The position numbers were made by a program, and so were the translations under genes. From JAVBQL01 sp031549085 (lineage in GTDB: Bacteria > Spirochaetota > GWE2-31-10 > MWDO01), in the NCBI GenBank assembly GCA_031549085.1, contig JAVBQL010000018.1:1-64000 (forward strand): a stretch of 64,000 nucleotides of DNA, written 5' to 3'. Each line of letters starts with the position of its first letter. The first letter of the stretch is position 1. The notes below the pieces were generated by a model. That model had not been told where the DNA came from, searched no databases, and was given only the letters and a program-made list of their open reading frames with translations. Below are positions 27,162 to 35,960 of this stretch, one piece after another.

Positions 27162-28241
27162 CTAGCTATTGCTATATTTTATTCTAGGATCGACCAGAGC
27201 TAGAAGCAAGTCAGAAATAATCATTCCAAGAAGTATTAAAAAGCTTATAAACATGAGGTTTGTCATTACAAGGTATATATCTTCCTGCAATACAGCCTCA
27301 TACATAAGACGCCCTATGCCGGGGTAGGAGAATATTATTTCCAATATAAGTGAGCCAGAGAATAGGCTTGCAATCAGGTTAGCGCTGCTTGTTATATATG
27401 GATTCAATGTGTTGCGGAATGCGTGGTTAAAATAGATCCTCTTTTCACTTATACCCCTCGAACGAAGGGCTGTTATATAGGGCTGTCCAATTTGATCAAG
27501 CATTGTAGCACGAACCATTCGCAGTGTCCCGCCGATGCCCCCAAGAAACGCACCTATCAGAGGCAGTGCTATGTGGTATGTATAGCTAAAGACAAATTTC
27601 ACAGGTGCATCTTTATATGTAAAGTCTGGGTAGGCTGTTACTGGAAAGAGCGATGTATTTAATGCAAAGAGCTGCAAGAGAATCAAGAGCATCATAGATG
27701 GAAAGGCGTGAAAAACCATCGAGACAAACGATATTACTATGTCGGCAGTTGTCCCTGCCTTCGAAGAAAAATAGATCCCAAGTATAAATGAGAATACTGT
27801 TAGAAAAAATAGTGAAATCAAATTCAAGATTAGAGAGTTTATCAATCTCTCTTTTATAAGGAAGGTTATTGGAGCTTTTGATATCAGAGATCGCCCTAAA
27901 TCATGATCAACAAAGACCTTCTTTAGCCAGACATAGTATTGCACATAGAAGGGTTTATCAAGCCCAAGCCTTGCCTTTGCAAGCTTTATCTCCTCTTCAT
28001 TATATATGTTATCTTTATTTCTGAATTCATTTGTATTCATTAGTTGGCTTTTGACATAGTTATCAACCACATCGCCCGGGGATAGCTCCATTAGACCAAA
28101 TACTGCAAGCCCCAAAAATAGAAGCATAATAACCATAGAGAAAATTCTCGAGAGCAAAAAATAGAGAAGGGGCAATTTTTTTCTGAAAGCTGCTATTAAA
28201 TTGAAAAGAGCTTTTGGAACTATTTTTATGGTATCAAGCAT
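27162..28241 (-). CDS. ABC transporter permease, DppB/OppB type, solitary
   Basis: 359 residues with six or so membrane segments. The N-terminus 'RIFSMVIMLLFLGLAVFGLMELSPGDVV' and the EAA-like loop ('GGTLRMVRATMLDQIGQPYI TALRSRGISEKRI' split here for length) followed by 'HAFRNTLNPYITSSANLIASL' and 'FSYPGIGRLMYEAV' are those of the first permease of dipeptide/oligopeptide/nickel importers. The expected partners (OppC permease, ATPases, binding protein) are not adjacent: Hsp33 lies downstream and a divergent barrel gene upstream. The partner genes must be elsewhere or lost. Confidence 0.9.
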   Translation of the reverse strand: MLDTIKIVPKALFNLIAAFRKKLPLLYFLLSRIFSMVIMLLFLGLAVFGLMELSPGDVVDNYVKSQLMNTNEFRNKDNIYNEEEIKLAKARLGLDKPFYVQYYVWLKKVFVDHDLGRSLISKAPITFLIKERLINSLILNLISLFFLTVFSFILGIYFSSKAGTTADIVISFVSMVFHAFPSMMLLILLQLFALNTSLFPVTAYPDFTYKDAPVKFVFSYTYHIALPLIGAFLGGIGGTLRMVRATMLDQIGQPYITALRSRGISEKRIYFNHAFRNTLNPYITSSANLIASLFSGSLILEIIFSYPGIGRLMYEAVLQEDIYLVMTNLMFISFLILLGMIISDLLLALVDPRIKYSNS

Positions 28242-28503
28242 ACAGCTATTTAATAACTATTAAAAAAAATGTCAACCTATTTTTTTAGTGATGGTAGTTT
28301 TATTTAAGATTATTCTCTCTTTATATAGGTAATGACATAGTTATAACTAATAGTTTTTATTGTATTTTTTATTTAAATATAGTAGTTCTACTTTAATAAA
28401 AATAATTGCGTTACCAATTATTTTATGTTATAAGATTTTTTGTTCTATTATTTTTTTTCTTAAAACACATACAACATAATTTTTATTAAAAACGGACTTT
28501 CCT

Positions 28504-30489
28504 TTGAAAAAATTATCTCTTATATTTTTTACACTTTTTTTCTTTGTTTTACCTCATGCTCTCTATTCTCAAGAGTATGATGACGAGAGTGACTACACCT
28601 ATGATGATTCCACCAATAGCAGCGGCGATACTACATACACCTCTCCCTCTGAGCAGCTTCATGTAGGTGGAGATCCTGCAAAGAGAGCTGAAAATGAGAG
28701 ATTTGATAAAATTGAACGTGAAATCTATTCAATAAAAAAAGAGCTTGAACTTTTAAAACGAAATCAATGGTTTAGTTTCAATATAGATGCCTCATCAAGA
28801 TTGGTTTTTGGTGCTGCAGTTATAACAAAAGATGGCTACAACTTAAATAGAAATATGCCAGTCTCTCTTGGATTCGATTTTATTAATAGAATTAAGATGA
28901 GTATGAACTTGGGGCAGACTGTGGTCAGCAGCAGCGAGGTGGCGAATAATGGTACAGAGGTATCTGTCAAACTTAAATTTCAATCATATAGAACTGAAGA
29001 TTTAGTGCCAAAAGGGAGCTACTACACACTTGATGTTACAGATGATCAAGGCAACAAGACACAAATTTACCTTCCAAAATATGACAATAGTGGCTGGACA
29101 AATATGCTATTTGGTAATTTTCAGCTGGTTTTTGAAGAGATTAAGGTAAGTAATATTGCTGGAATTGGACTCTTTGTAAACTACTATGATGTTAAAGAGG
29201 TTCAAAAATATTATGGTGTTACAACATTTGCTGATCTTATAATGCTAAATGGCTTCTATTTTGATGATGTCTTCTTCACTGATAGAAGTGAGAACTATGA
29301 TCCAAAAAGGAACAGAACTATATACTATGGCTTTAAATCGGAGAAGTATGATAGATATAGCTATTATGATTATGATGCGACAGCCACAGAGTCTGTTGCT
29401 GTTCAATTTTGGAATGAGTATTCATTGGGTATAAACCCAACAAACAGCAATGGAAATCAGAAGCCGCACGGGTTCTCTATTGGTTATGAGGGTAAGATCT
29501 CACAAGGTGTTGAACCATATATTGAATTTGGTGGAGCAACAAAAGATGCTTTTGACCCGCAATATTTTGATGATGAGCAGATTGATGCCGGTTTCTTTTT
29601 AGAGGGGGCGATACATCTCTACACAAAGAGCTTCTCTTTCTATCCAAAGCTTGCATTAAGCTTTGCATTTCAAACAGATACAGTAAATGATGTTGCTCCA
29701 GATTCTGGCTATAGTACATTTAGCTCCTCTCTAAATGTACCTTTAGCTTTTCAGCTTCCAACAGGTGAGTTTGATAGAGTAAATCTCGACTTCAGCTGGA
29801 GCATAAATACCCACTTTGCATATCCATCTGTTGCAACAATGTTCTCTTTCTTTCCAGAGTTTGTTCTATTTAATAATAAGTTATCAATATCAATCCCACT
29901 GGTATATTCATATAAATATAGACAGGGTGGCTTCTTAAGTATAGGTAATGAGAACTATAAGGTTCTATATCAAGATGCTGAGGATAGTCTTTTCAATCTT
30001 GGCTTTATTGTTAATGTAGATTCAAGGGACAGATTTGGCGATATGTTTCAATACTCTATAAATAATAAGATACTCTTAGCTGTAAATTCAGTTGAGAATC
30101 GCCCAGAGGTATTCTTTTATGAAATATGCAGAAATACATGGTCATTCAATGATATAGGGCCAAAGAGATTGTCTCTCTACTTTGAGATGGGCTATGCACT
30201 TGGATATGATATAAGGCTTATTAGTGCAAACTACCACTACAATCCATATACAAGATACTGGTACGATGAGAGTGATAATAATACTATCGTGAACGTAAAT
30301 ACATCAACTGAGAGGTGGCATATTGCCAACATTCTTCGCTTTGAGACGGGTATGGATATGCTTATAATGAAGAACTTAAGCTTTGGTTTTAGTATTGAAT
30401 CTCCGAAATTGTTCTTAGGACTTAATACTCCTATTGATCAGCAGAGATACTTTACTACTATTAGAGTATGGTCAGAGATAAGGCTCTAA
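28504..30489 (+). CDS. Secreted protein with coiled coil and beta-barrel character
   Basis: 661 residues from a TTG start (MKKLSLIFFTLFFFVLPHALYSQ signal peptide begins at it). After an acidic Tyr/Asp/Ser/Thr-rich segment comes a short coiled coil ('NERFDKIEREIYSIKKELEL') and then some 550 residues of alternating aromatic and polar residues, Gly-rich and Tyr-rich, ending in 'FTTIRVWSEIRL'. This looks like an outer-membrane barrel with an N-terminal periplasmic coiled coil, similar in plan to porin-like proteins of spirochaetes and other diderms. No family is recognised and no ligand can be proposed. Confidence 0.7.
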   Translation: MKKLSLIFFTLFFFVLPHALYSQEYDDESDYTYDDSTNSSGDTTYTSPSEQLHVGGDPAKRAENERFDKIEREIYSIKKELELLKRNQWFSFNIDASSRLVFGAAVITKDGYNLNRNMPVSLGFDFINRIKMSMNLGQTVVSSSEVANNGTEVSVKLKFQSYRTEDLVPKGSYYTLDVTDDQGNKTQIYLPKYDNSGWTNMLFGNFQLVFEEIKVSNIAGIGLFVNYYDVKEVQKYYGVTTFADLIMLNGFYFDDVFFTDRSENYDPKRNRTIYYGFKSEKYDRYSYYDYDATATESVAVQFWNEYSLGINPTNSNGNQKPHGFSIGYEGKISQGVEPYIEFGGATKDAFDPQYFDDEQIDAGFFLEGAIHLYTKSFSFYPKLALSFAFQTDTVNDVAPDSGYSTFSSSLNVPLAFQLPTGEFDRVNLDFSWSINTHFAYPSVATMFSFFPEFVLFNNKLSISIPLVYSYKYRQGGFLSIGNENYKVLYQDAEDSLFNLGFIVNVDSRDRFGDMFQYSINNKILLAVNSVENRPEVFFYEICRNTWSFNDIGPKRLSLYFEMGYALGYDIRLISANYHYNPYTRYWYDESDNNTIVNVNTSTERWHIANILRFETGMDMLIMKNLSFGFSIESPKLFLGLNTPIDQQRYFTTIRVWSEIRL

Positions 30490-30515
30490 AATTAAATAAA
30501 AAACAGGATTGCATT

Positions 30516-31460
30516 ATGAGTGATAACGATTTTACGATCAAAGCAGATGTAATCATTGATTTCATTACAAATTATCAAGAGAAGAACCCAATAATATTGG
30601 CTTATGTAAGACCTGAATCCAACGAAGTTAATTATGAAAAATCGATAATTAAGGGTGTCTCCAAATATGGGGAGGTTGTCTATCTTGCCAATCTAAATGG
30701 AAGGCTCTTTATAAGGGATCAGCTTATAACAGATCACTACTCTTCACAGTACAGATTTTCAGTATACACAAAAAAAGAGATTGAAAAATACCCAGAACTG
30801 GTAAAAAATTTTGAAGACCATTTTCATGTTAAGTTTGAAGATGCTGATATAATAGGTCCATTTGATGCTATATTAAAGATGGATATAAGTGATGAGGATC
30901 TTTTTAATAGTATAGTTGGAAAAGATGATTTTCTAAAATTCTGTGGTCAAACAATTAAAAAGATAAAGCAATATTATGTTGTAAACTATAACATGCCATA
31001 CCTCATAAAAAAATATAGTCCCCAATCAAATGTATTTGTAATTGCAATAAGGCTTCATTCAGAAGAGATTAATTTTATGGAGATAAATCAATCCATATTT
31101 GAGCAGATGCAATTGAATAAGAACCCTCTTATAGGTGAGGATATATTAAAATCTATGGAGTGGAATGAGAAAATCAAGAGGACATACCATGTGTCAAGAA
31201 ATCACTTGACAGCCACATTTGATATGCTCGATTTTATAATTAGAAACAATGGTTCTCATTTGAATTTGTCAGAGACTCCATTTGGAATGATGCTTATTGA
31301 TGATTATGGATTTACGGTAGATGATATCCTTTCAATGAAGGACAGGCAGCTTTTCTATATAAATGATGATAAAGGCAGAAGATTGATCAATATATTAGAT
31401 GAAGCTAATAATCTCTCAATGAAAGATTGTGCATCTATGCTTAAAAAGCTTGAATTTTAA
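30516..31460 (+). CDS. Protein of unknown function upstream of lolA
   Basis: 314 residues with the ATG at 30516, which follows an AGGA element; an upstream in-frame start at 30468 would overlap the barrel gene. No signal peptide or membrane segment. Features: 'NPIILAYVRPESNEVNYEKSI' near the N-terminus, 'HVKFEDADIIGPFDAILKMD' in the centre and 'ETPFGMMLIDDYGFTVDDIL' near the end. The fold looks mixed alpha/beta. I do not recognise the family. The lolA promoter begins eight bases past its stop, so it seems to end its transcription unit here. Confidence 0.7.
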   Translation: MSDNDFTIKADVIIDFITNYQEKNPIILAYVRPESNEVNYEKSIIKGVSKYGEVVYLANLNGRLFIRDQLITDHYSSQYRFSVYTKKEIEKYPELVKNFEDHFHVKFEDADIIGPFDAILKMDISDEDLFNSIVGKDDFLKFCGQTIKKIKQYYVVNYNMPYLIKKYSPQSNVFVIAIRLHSEEINFMEINQSIFEQMQLNKNPLIGEDILKSMEWNEKIKRTYHVSRNHLTATFDMLDFIIRNNGSHLNLSETPFGMMLIDDYGFTVDDILSMKDRQLFYINDDKGRRLINILDEANNLSMKDCASMLKKLEF

Positions 31461-31467
31461 AAAAAAC

Positions 31468-31496
31468 TTGACAAAAGAACAACTAAAATTTAGAGT
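31468..31496 (+). promoter_or_regulatory. Candidate promoter of lolA-rodZ-rimO
   Basis: TTGACA (31468-31473), 17-bp spacer, TAGAGT (31491-31496). The start codon of lolA follows at 31504, so either the leader is nearly absent or the signal is fortuitous. The identical hexamers and spacing occur before secA. Confidence 0.5.
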
Positions 31497-31503
31497 ATTA
31501 CCT

Positions 31504-32220
31504 ATGAAAAAAGATTTTAAAATAATATTTTTATCCATTTTTATATTTTTACCACTCTTTTCTATTCATTCCGATGATCTTCAGCTTATAGGTGCTAAAG
31601 AACTTTTGCAAAAGTTTTCAGTCAGTTTTAAAGGCAATGCAAAAACCATGAAGGCTGCCATTAAGTGGACTCAGGGAGATGAGATACAAGATGGGGTTTT
31701 GATGTTTAAAAACCCGCAGAAACTTAGAATTAACTTCTCAACTACAAGACAGGTAATTTGTACTAATGGTTATATGCTCTGGGTCTATATTGATTATCTT
31801 AATCTGTTGTTAAGACAAGAGATAAGAACAAAAGTAAAAAATAAAGATTCCGAAGGACACACCTCTGTAAAGATACCGGATGCCTTGATAAATCCTGTTG
31901 GTTATGATAAATATATCTCTGATTATTCCATAGACTATGATGTAAAAAACAAACTTGAGTATAAAGATGGCTCTTTTGTATATAGATTTAAGCTTTTAAA
32001 GTGGAAATCTTCAAAGAGCGGATTTAATGTTGTCTATTTGACTGTAAACGAAAATGGTATTATTAGAAAGGTTGAGGGGATAACCCCATCTTTTAAAAGA
32101 ATAACTATTGAGCTTGATGATATAAAATTGAATGAGGATATTGGAGATATCACATTTGAATATGAGCCTCCAACCCATGTTAATATTAAAGATAATTTCA
32201 TTATTCAAGGGGATGAGTAG
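31504..32220 (+). CDS. lolA: Outer-membrane lipoprotein carrier protein LolA
   Basis: Periplasmic shuttle that takes lipoproteins from the Lol ABC complex to the outer membrane. 238 residues from the ATG at 31504. Signal peptide MKKDFKIIFLSIFIFLPLFS; the mature domain has the LolA pattern 'AKELLQKFSVSFKGNAKTMK', 'DGVLMFKNPQKLRINFS', 'VICTNGYMLWVYIDYLNLLL' (compare 'v.sdGk.lw.Yd..l.qv') and later 'IRKVEGITPSFKRITIELDD'. The open frame extends upstream to 31429 but that would place residues ahead of the signal peptide. rodZ starts two bases after its stop. Confidence 0.85.
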   Translation: MKKDFKIIFLSIFIFLPLFSIHSDDLQLIGAKELLQKFSVSFKGNAKTMKAAIKWTQGDEIQDGVLMFKNPQKLRINFSTTRQVICTNGYMLWVYIDYLNLLLRQEIRTKVKNKDSEGHTSVKIPDALINPVGYDKYISDYSIDYDVKNKLEYKDGSFVYRFKLLKWKSSKSGFNVVYLTVNENGIIRKVEGITPSFKRITIELDDIKLNEDIGDITFEYEPPTHVNIKDNFIIQGDE

Positions 32221-32221
32221 A

Positions 32222-33340
32222 ATGACAAAGTTAGGAGAGTATTTTATAGAGGCTAGAAATAAGCAGAATATTAGTATAGATAGAGTTGTTGAAGATACTC
32301 ATATAATAAAAAAATTTATAATTGCTATAGAAAATGATGATTTTTCTGCTTTCCCTGGAGAGGCATATCTCAAAGGTTTTATAAGAACATACAGTGACTA
32401 TTTGGGACTTGACACCAAAGAGGCTATAAGGCGCTATGAGATAGTAAAGATGTCTGAGACTCCAACCCCTATGGAGCAGCTTATTCCAAAGCCAAGCTCA
32501 AATTTTGGTTTGATAATTTCTGTTTGTGTAGTTGTAGCTGTTCTAATCATTGGTATAGGTTTTTTTATTTTTTCAAATCTCTCTAAAGATATATCAACTA
32601 AAACAACAGTAGACAAGACAAAGCAGGCTCAAACTAAACCGGTTAAACCTGTGAAGCCAGCCAAGGCAGCTAATGATACAACCTCTCAAAAAAATTTGAT
32701 TAAAATTATTGACGATACAAATTCTCTTCAAATAAGAAAGGGAGATAAGATAGAGATTCCAACAGAATTTGGCACTATCTCTTTTGTGATATTGGAGCTT
32801 GATCCTGTTCTTAAGATTATTGATAACAAAGAGAAGGAGTACTTCTTAATAAAAGGAAATCCAACAAAGATAGATGTAAACAATGATGGAAACTATGATG
32901 TTGAAATTACAGTTAACTCATGGGATAATAAGAGTGCTGATTTAACTCTTAAAAAATTGGGTGGCGTCTCAAGAAATGAGGAGGTTGACCAAGTTTATGG
33001 AAACCTTCAAGGGGACAATGTAGAGGTATTGGCTAGAAAAAGTTTAGTAGAGGATATCTCTTTTGAACTTAATATTTTGAGTGATACTTTCTTACGATAT
33101 AAGGTTGATTTAGAAGAGCCAGTAGAGAAATGGTTTAAAACAGGTGATAAGATAGAGATAAATGCTAAAACTGGTGCTATAGTATATCTAATTAGTTCTG
33201 GAGCTGTAACTTTTGATTTCAAATCATTAGATAAAACTTATACAGCAGGAGACATTGGCAAGGTTGATGTAAAACTCATAAAATGGGTGAAAAATAGGAC
33301 ATCAGAAGAGTTTGAGCTTCAAATTAGCTCTCTAAAATAG
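32222..33340 (+). CDS. rodZ: RodZ-like cytoskeletal/cell-shape protein
   Basis: 372 residues from the ATG at 32222. The N-terminal helix-turn-helix domain 'MTKLGEYFIEARNKQNISID' with 'FPGEAYLKGFIRTYSDYLGLD' is the hallmark of RodZ, which binds MreB. A transmembrane segment ('FGLIISVCVVVAVLIIGIGF' at about 93-112) and a Lys/Pro/Thr-rich linker follow, then about 220 periplasmic residues in beta-rich DUF4115-like units ('DKIEIPTEFGTISFVILEL', 'WFKTGDKIEINAKTGAIVY'). Two such units appear to be present, one more than in simple RodZ. rimO begins 21 bp downstream. Confidence 0.85.
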   Translation: MTKLGEYFIEARNKQNISIDRVVEDTHIIKKFIIAIENDDFSAFPGEAYLKGFIRTYSDYLGLDTKEAIRRYEIVKMSETPTPMEQLIPKPSSNFGLIISVCVVVAVLIIGIGFFIFSNLSKDISTKTTVDKTKQAQTKPVKPVKPAKAANDTTSQKNLIKIIDDTNSLQIRKGDKIEIPTEFGTISFVILELDPVLKIIDNKEKEYFLIKGNPTKIDVNNDGNYDVEITVNSWDNKSADLTLKKLGGVSRNEEVDQVYGNLQGDNVEVLARKSLVEDISFELNILSDTFLRYKVDLEEPVEKWFKTGDKIEINAKTGAIVYLISSGAVTFDFKSLDKTYTAGDIGKVDVKLIKWVKNRTSEEFELQISSLK

Positions 33341-33361
33341 GTTTAGGTAAATTATTATATA

Positions 33362-34660
33362 ATGGATAGAGTCTATATAGAGACACTTGGCTGCAGCAAA
33401 AACCAAGTTGATTCTGAAAAATTATTGGCAATTCTTGAAGAGAATGGTTATAAACCAATCACAAATCCTGAAGAGGCAGAGATAATCATCGTTAATACCT
33501 GCGGATTTATCAATGATGCAAAAGAGGAAGCAATAAATGTTATTCTAGAATTTTCTGAATATAAGAAAATTTGTAACTGCAAAATGTTAATCGCAGCTGG
33601 CTGCCTTGTACAAAGATACTACAATGAGATAAAAGATGAGCTTCCTGAAGTTGATCTCTTCTTTGGTGTATTTGATCTAACGAAAATAATTGATGCAATA
33701 AAAAGTGGTGATAGAGTATATATACCAAATAAGGGTGAAGATATATACTATAAGCGCAATTTAACTGGCTACCCCGGCAGTGCTTATATCAAGATAAGCG
33801 ATGGCTGTAATAATAGATGCAGCTATTGCGCAATTCCTCTTATAAGAGGCGATCTGAAATCGCGTACAATAGACTCTATAAAAAATGAGATAGAGTTTCT
33901 AAAAACTAAAAATGTTAAAGAGTTTGTTTTTGTGGCACAGGATACAACCAGCTATGGGGTTGATATTAATCTAAGTCTAATAGATTTAATAGAGGCTGTT
34001 GATCCAATTTTGCCTAATGACAGCTGGCTTAGAATTCTATATATGCACCCTGATAACCTCACAGATGAGATAATAGATGCGTTAAATCATAGTAACCACT
34101 TTATACCATACTTTGATATTCCACTCCAATCTGGCTCTGATAACATACTAAAACTTATGGGTAGGCGAAACAGCTCATCATATTACCTATCTTTAATAGA
34201 CAAGATAAAAAAAGAATTCGATAATGCTGTGATAAGATCTACTTTTATCGTTGGGTTCCCTGGTGAAACAGAAGAGGATTTTGCTGATACACTAAACTTT
34301 ATTGAGAAGGCAAGAATTGACTGGGTTGGTGGATTTACATATTCAAAAGAGGAGGGGACACGTGCAACACAGTTTCAAGACAAACTCCCTCAAAAAACAA
34401 AAGCCAAAAGACTTGAAGCACTGCTTGACCTATCTGAATCTATAAACAGAGAACTTATGGAGAGATTCTTAGATACAAATCAAAAGGTTTTAATAGAGGA
34501 GAAGGTTGGAGATGACCTCTATCTTGGTCGTTTTTATGGTCAAGCACCTGAAGTTGATGGTGCTACTGTTGTTACTGCAAATGATGCCACTCTTGGCGAT
34601 TTTATTAATGTTGATATAAAAAAGATAAATGATAAAGATCTTTTTGGCTTTGAATCATAA
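33362..34660 (+). CDS. rimO: Ribosomal protein S12 methylthiotransferase RimO
   Basis: Radical SAM enzyme that adds a methylthio group to an aspartate of ribosomal protein S12. 432 residues. The N-terminal MTTase domain carries the three cysteines of the second 4Fe-4S cluster ('IETLGCSKNQVDSE', 'IIVNTCGFINDAKEEAI', 'IAAGCLVQRYYNEI'). The radical SAM motif is 'ISDGCNNRCSYCAIP', followed by 'DIPLQSGSDNILKLMGR' and 'STFIVGFPGETEEDF', and a C-terminal TRAM domain ('GRFYGQAPEVDGATVV'). 'YIKISDGCNNRC' and the QAPEVDG ending distinguish RimO from MiaB. Confidence 0.95.
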   Translation: MDRVYIETLGCSKNQVDSEKLLAILEENGYKPITNPEEAEIIIVNTCGFINDAKEEAINVILEFSEYKKICNCKMLIAAGCLVQRYYNEIKDELPEVDLFFGVFDLTKIIDAIKSGDRVYIPNKGEDIYYKRNLTGYPGSAYIKISDGCNNRCSYCAIPLIRGDLKSRTIDSIKNEIEFLKTKNVKEFVFVAQDTTSYGVDINLSLIDLIEAVDPILPNDSWLRILYMHPDNLTDEIIDALNHSNHFIPYFDIPLQSGSDNILKLMGRRNSSSYYLSLIDKIKKEFDNAVIRSTFIVGFPGETEEDFADTLNFIEKARIDWVGGFTYSKEEGTRATQFQDKLPQKTKAKRLEALLDLSESINRELMERFLDTNQKVLIEEKVGDDLYLGRFYGQAPEVDGATVVTANDATLGDFINVDIKKINDKDLFGFES

Positions 34661-34843
34661 TATTTTTATATTATATTTTAGTCTAGATAAGATCAAGTTT
34701 ATTCTATGTGAAGGGACAATCCCCCACTCTTTAGAGTGAAGGAAAATGTATTGACCCATGAAGTAAAAATCTTAAAGAACTAGCATATTCCATTGCTTGC
34801 GGTGGAGTTGTTAATTAAGATTAGTTTTGAAGGAGGTCCTGTT

Positions 34844-35275
34844 ATGAACATAGGTCTACTTAATGGTCCAAATCTAAATATGCTTAGTATCAGAGAGCCA
34901 TCTATTTATGGCCAAGCAACTCTTAATGAGATAACTCAAAGACTGGAAGAGATGGCAAAGCCACATAAGATTATTTCGTTTCAATCTAACATCGAAGGTG
35001 AGCTTATAGATTTTTTACAGAAGGCAAAACGAAATAATCTTGAATATATAATATTTAATGCAGCCGCCTATTCGCACAGCTCCATAGCATTAAGAGATGC
35101 AGTCTCACTATCAAGTGCTAAAGTCATAGAGGTTCACATGTCAAATGTCTATGCAAGAGAGGAGTTCCGTCACCACTCTGTAATATCTGCTGTATGTATT
35201 GGTAGTATATCTGGTTTTGGAGAGCATAGCTACTATATTGCTCTTCAATATATCCTAAACAAATTGTCTATTTAA
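34844..35275 (+). CDS. aroQ: 3-dehydroquinate dehydratase, type II
   Basis: Shikimate-pathway enzyme converting dehydroquinate to dehydroshikimate. 143 residues from the ATG at 34844, which follows a strong GGAGG site; the frame extends to 34793 but the family N-terminus 'MNIGLLNGPNLNMLSIREPSIYG' fixes the start. Other marks: 'FQSNIEGELIDFLQKA', 'IIFNAAAYSHSSIALRDA' (the usual 'NPaAyTHtSvAlrDA') and 'EVHMSNVYAREEFRHHSVIS' with the catalytic His region. A 183-bp leader separates it from rimO. Confidence 0.95.
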   Translation: MNIGLLNGPNLNMLSIREPSIYGQATLNEITQRLEEMAKPHKIISFQSNIEGELIDFLQKAKRNNLEYIIFNAAAYSHSSIALRDAVSLSSAKVIEVHMSNVYAREEFRHHSVISAVCIGSISGFGEHSYYIALQYILNKLSI

Positions 35276-35324
35276 ATTTAAAAAAAATGCTATACAATTA
35301 AAAATAACTATTTTAGGAGATTTT

Positions 35325-35858
35325 ATGTTGAGAGATAAGTTTGTTTTAACAATCTATGGAGATGATAATGTTGGTAAAACTACTACAATTATTGAGTTAT
35401 TCAAATCAATAATTTCAGCTTTTATAGATAATATAGAAATTGTAGAAAGTTATAGTTACTATACTGGTAGGCAAGATGGAGTATATAAACAAGATGAATT
35501 ATTAAAACTATTAAAGTCTACACGAATAGGAGAGGGGGGAAAACCGCTAGATATTCTTTATATTATTTATTTATCCAATGGTGGGATTATTGGAATTAGA
35601 AGTATGGGAGATCCTTCAAAAAATCTTAAAGGTGGTTTGGAATTTCTAATAGAGAAAAAATGCAATATAATAATATGTGCACATAGAGAACATCTTATGG
35701 GTAGTGGGACAGTTTTATCTCAAAATGGTTATTCAATATATAAAGAAGAGAAAATAAAATTTGATGAACATGAGAAAGAGGAGAAGAATAAACAATTTAT
35801 TGAAGATATCTTAAAAAAATACTTAGATGGATGGATTAATAAGTTAATAGAAAATTAA
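35325..35858 (+). CDS. P-loop NTPase of unknown function
   Basis: 177 residues, start ATG preceded by TAGGAGATTTT. The N-terminus 'KFVLTIYGDDNVGKTTTIIE' holds a P-loop (GDDNVGKT, about residues 13-20). Later strands 'DILYIIYLSNGGIIGIRSMG' and 'CNIIICAHREHLMGSG' would suit a small kinase- or GTPase-like core, but no N/TKxD or clear lid motif is seen. No signal peptide. It stands alone between aroQ and uvrB, and may be an accessory gene. Function is not inferable. Confidence 0.65.
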   Translation: MLRDKFVLTIYGDDNVGKTTTIIELFKSIISAFIDNIEIVESYSYYTGRQDGVYKQDELLKLLKSTRIGEGGKPLDILYIIYLSNGGIIGIRSMGDPSKNLKGGLEFLIEKKCNIIICAHREHLMGSGTVLSQNGYSIYKEEKIKFDEHEKEEKNKQFIEDILKKYLDGWINKLIEN

Positions 35859-35960
35859 GAGCAACTATTTGAATAATTCAGATTTGTTACTCAATAAATT
35901 ATCTAAATAAAATTGTCTTTTTTATAAGCTTGTAATATAATATCCTTATAGGATAGATAT

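Noticed and set aside
31429..31503. Extended start of lolA
   Set aside because: The extension overlaps the previous gene and the predicted promoter, and puts 25 residues before the signal peptide.
34661..34843. Structured RNA in the rimO-aroQ gap
   Set aside because: A short CACTC/GAGTG hairpin and a CCCCC stretch are present, but no known RNA family core could be recognised.
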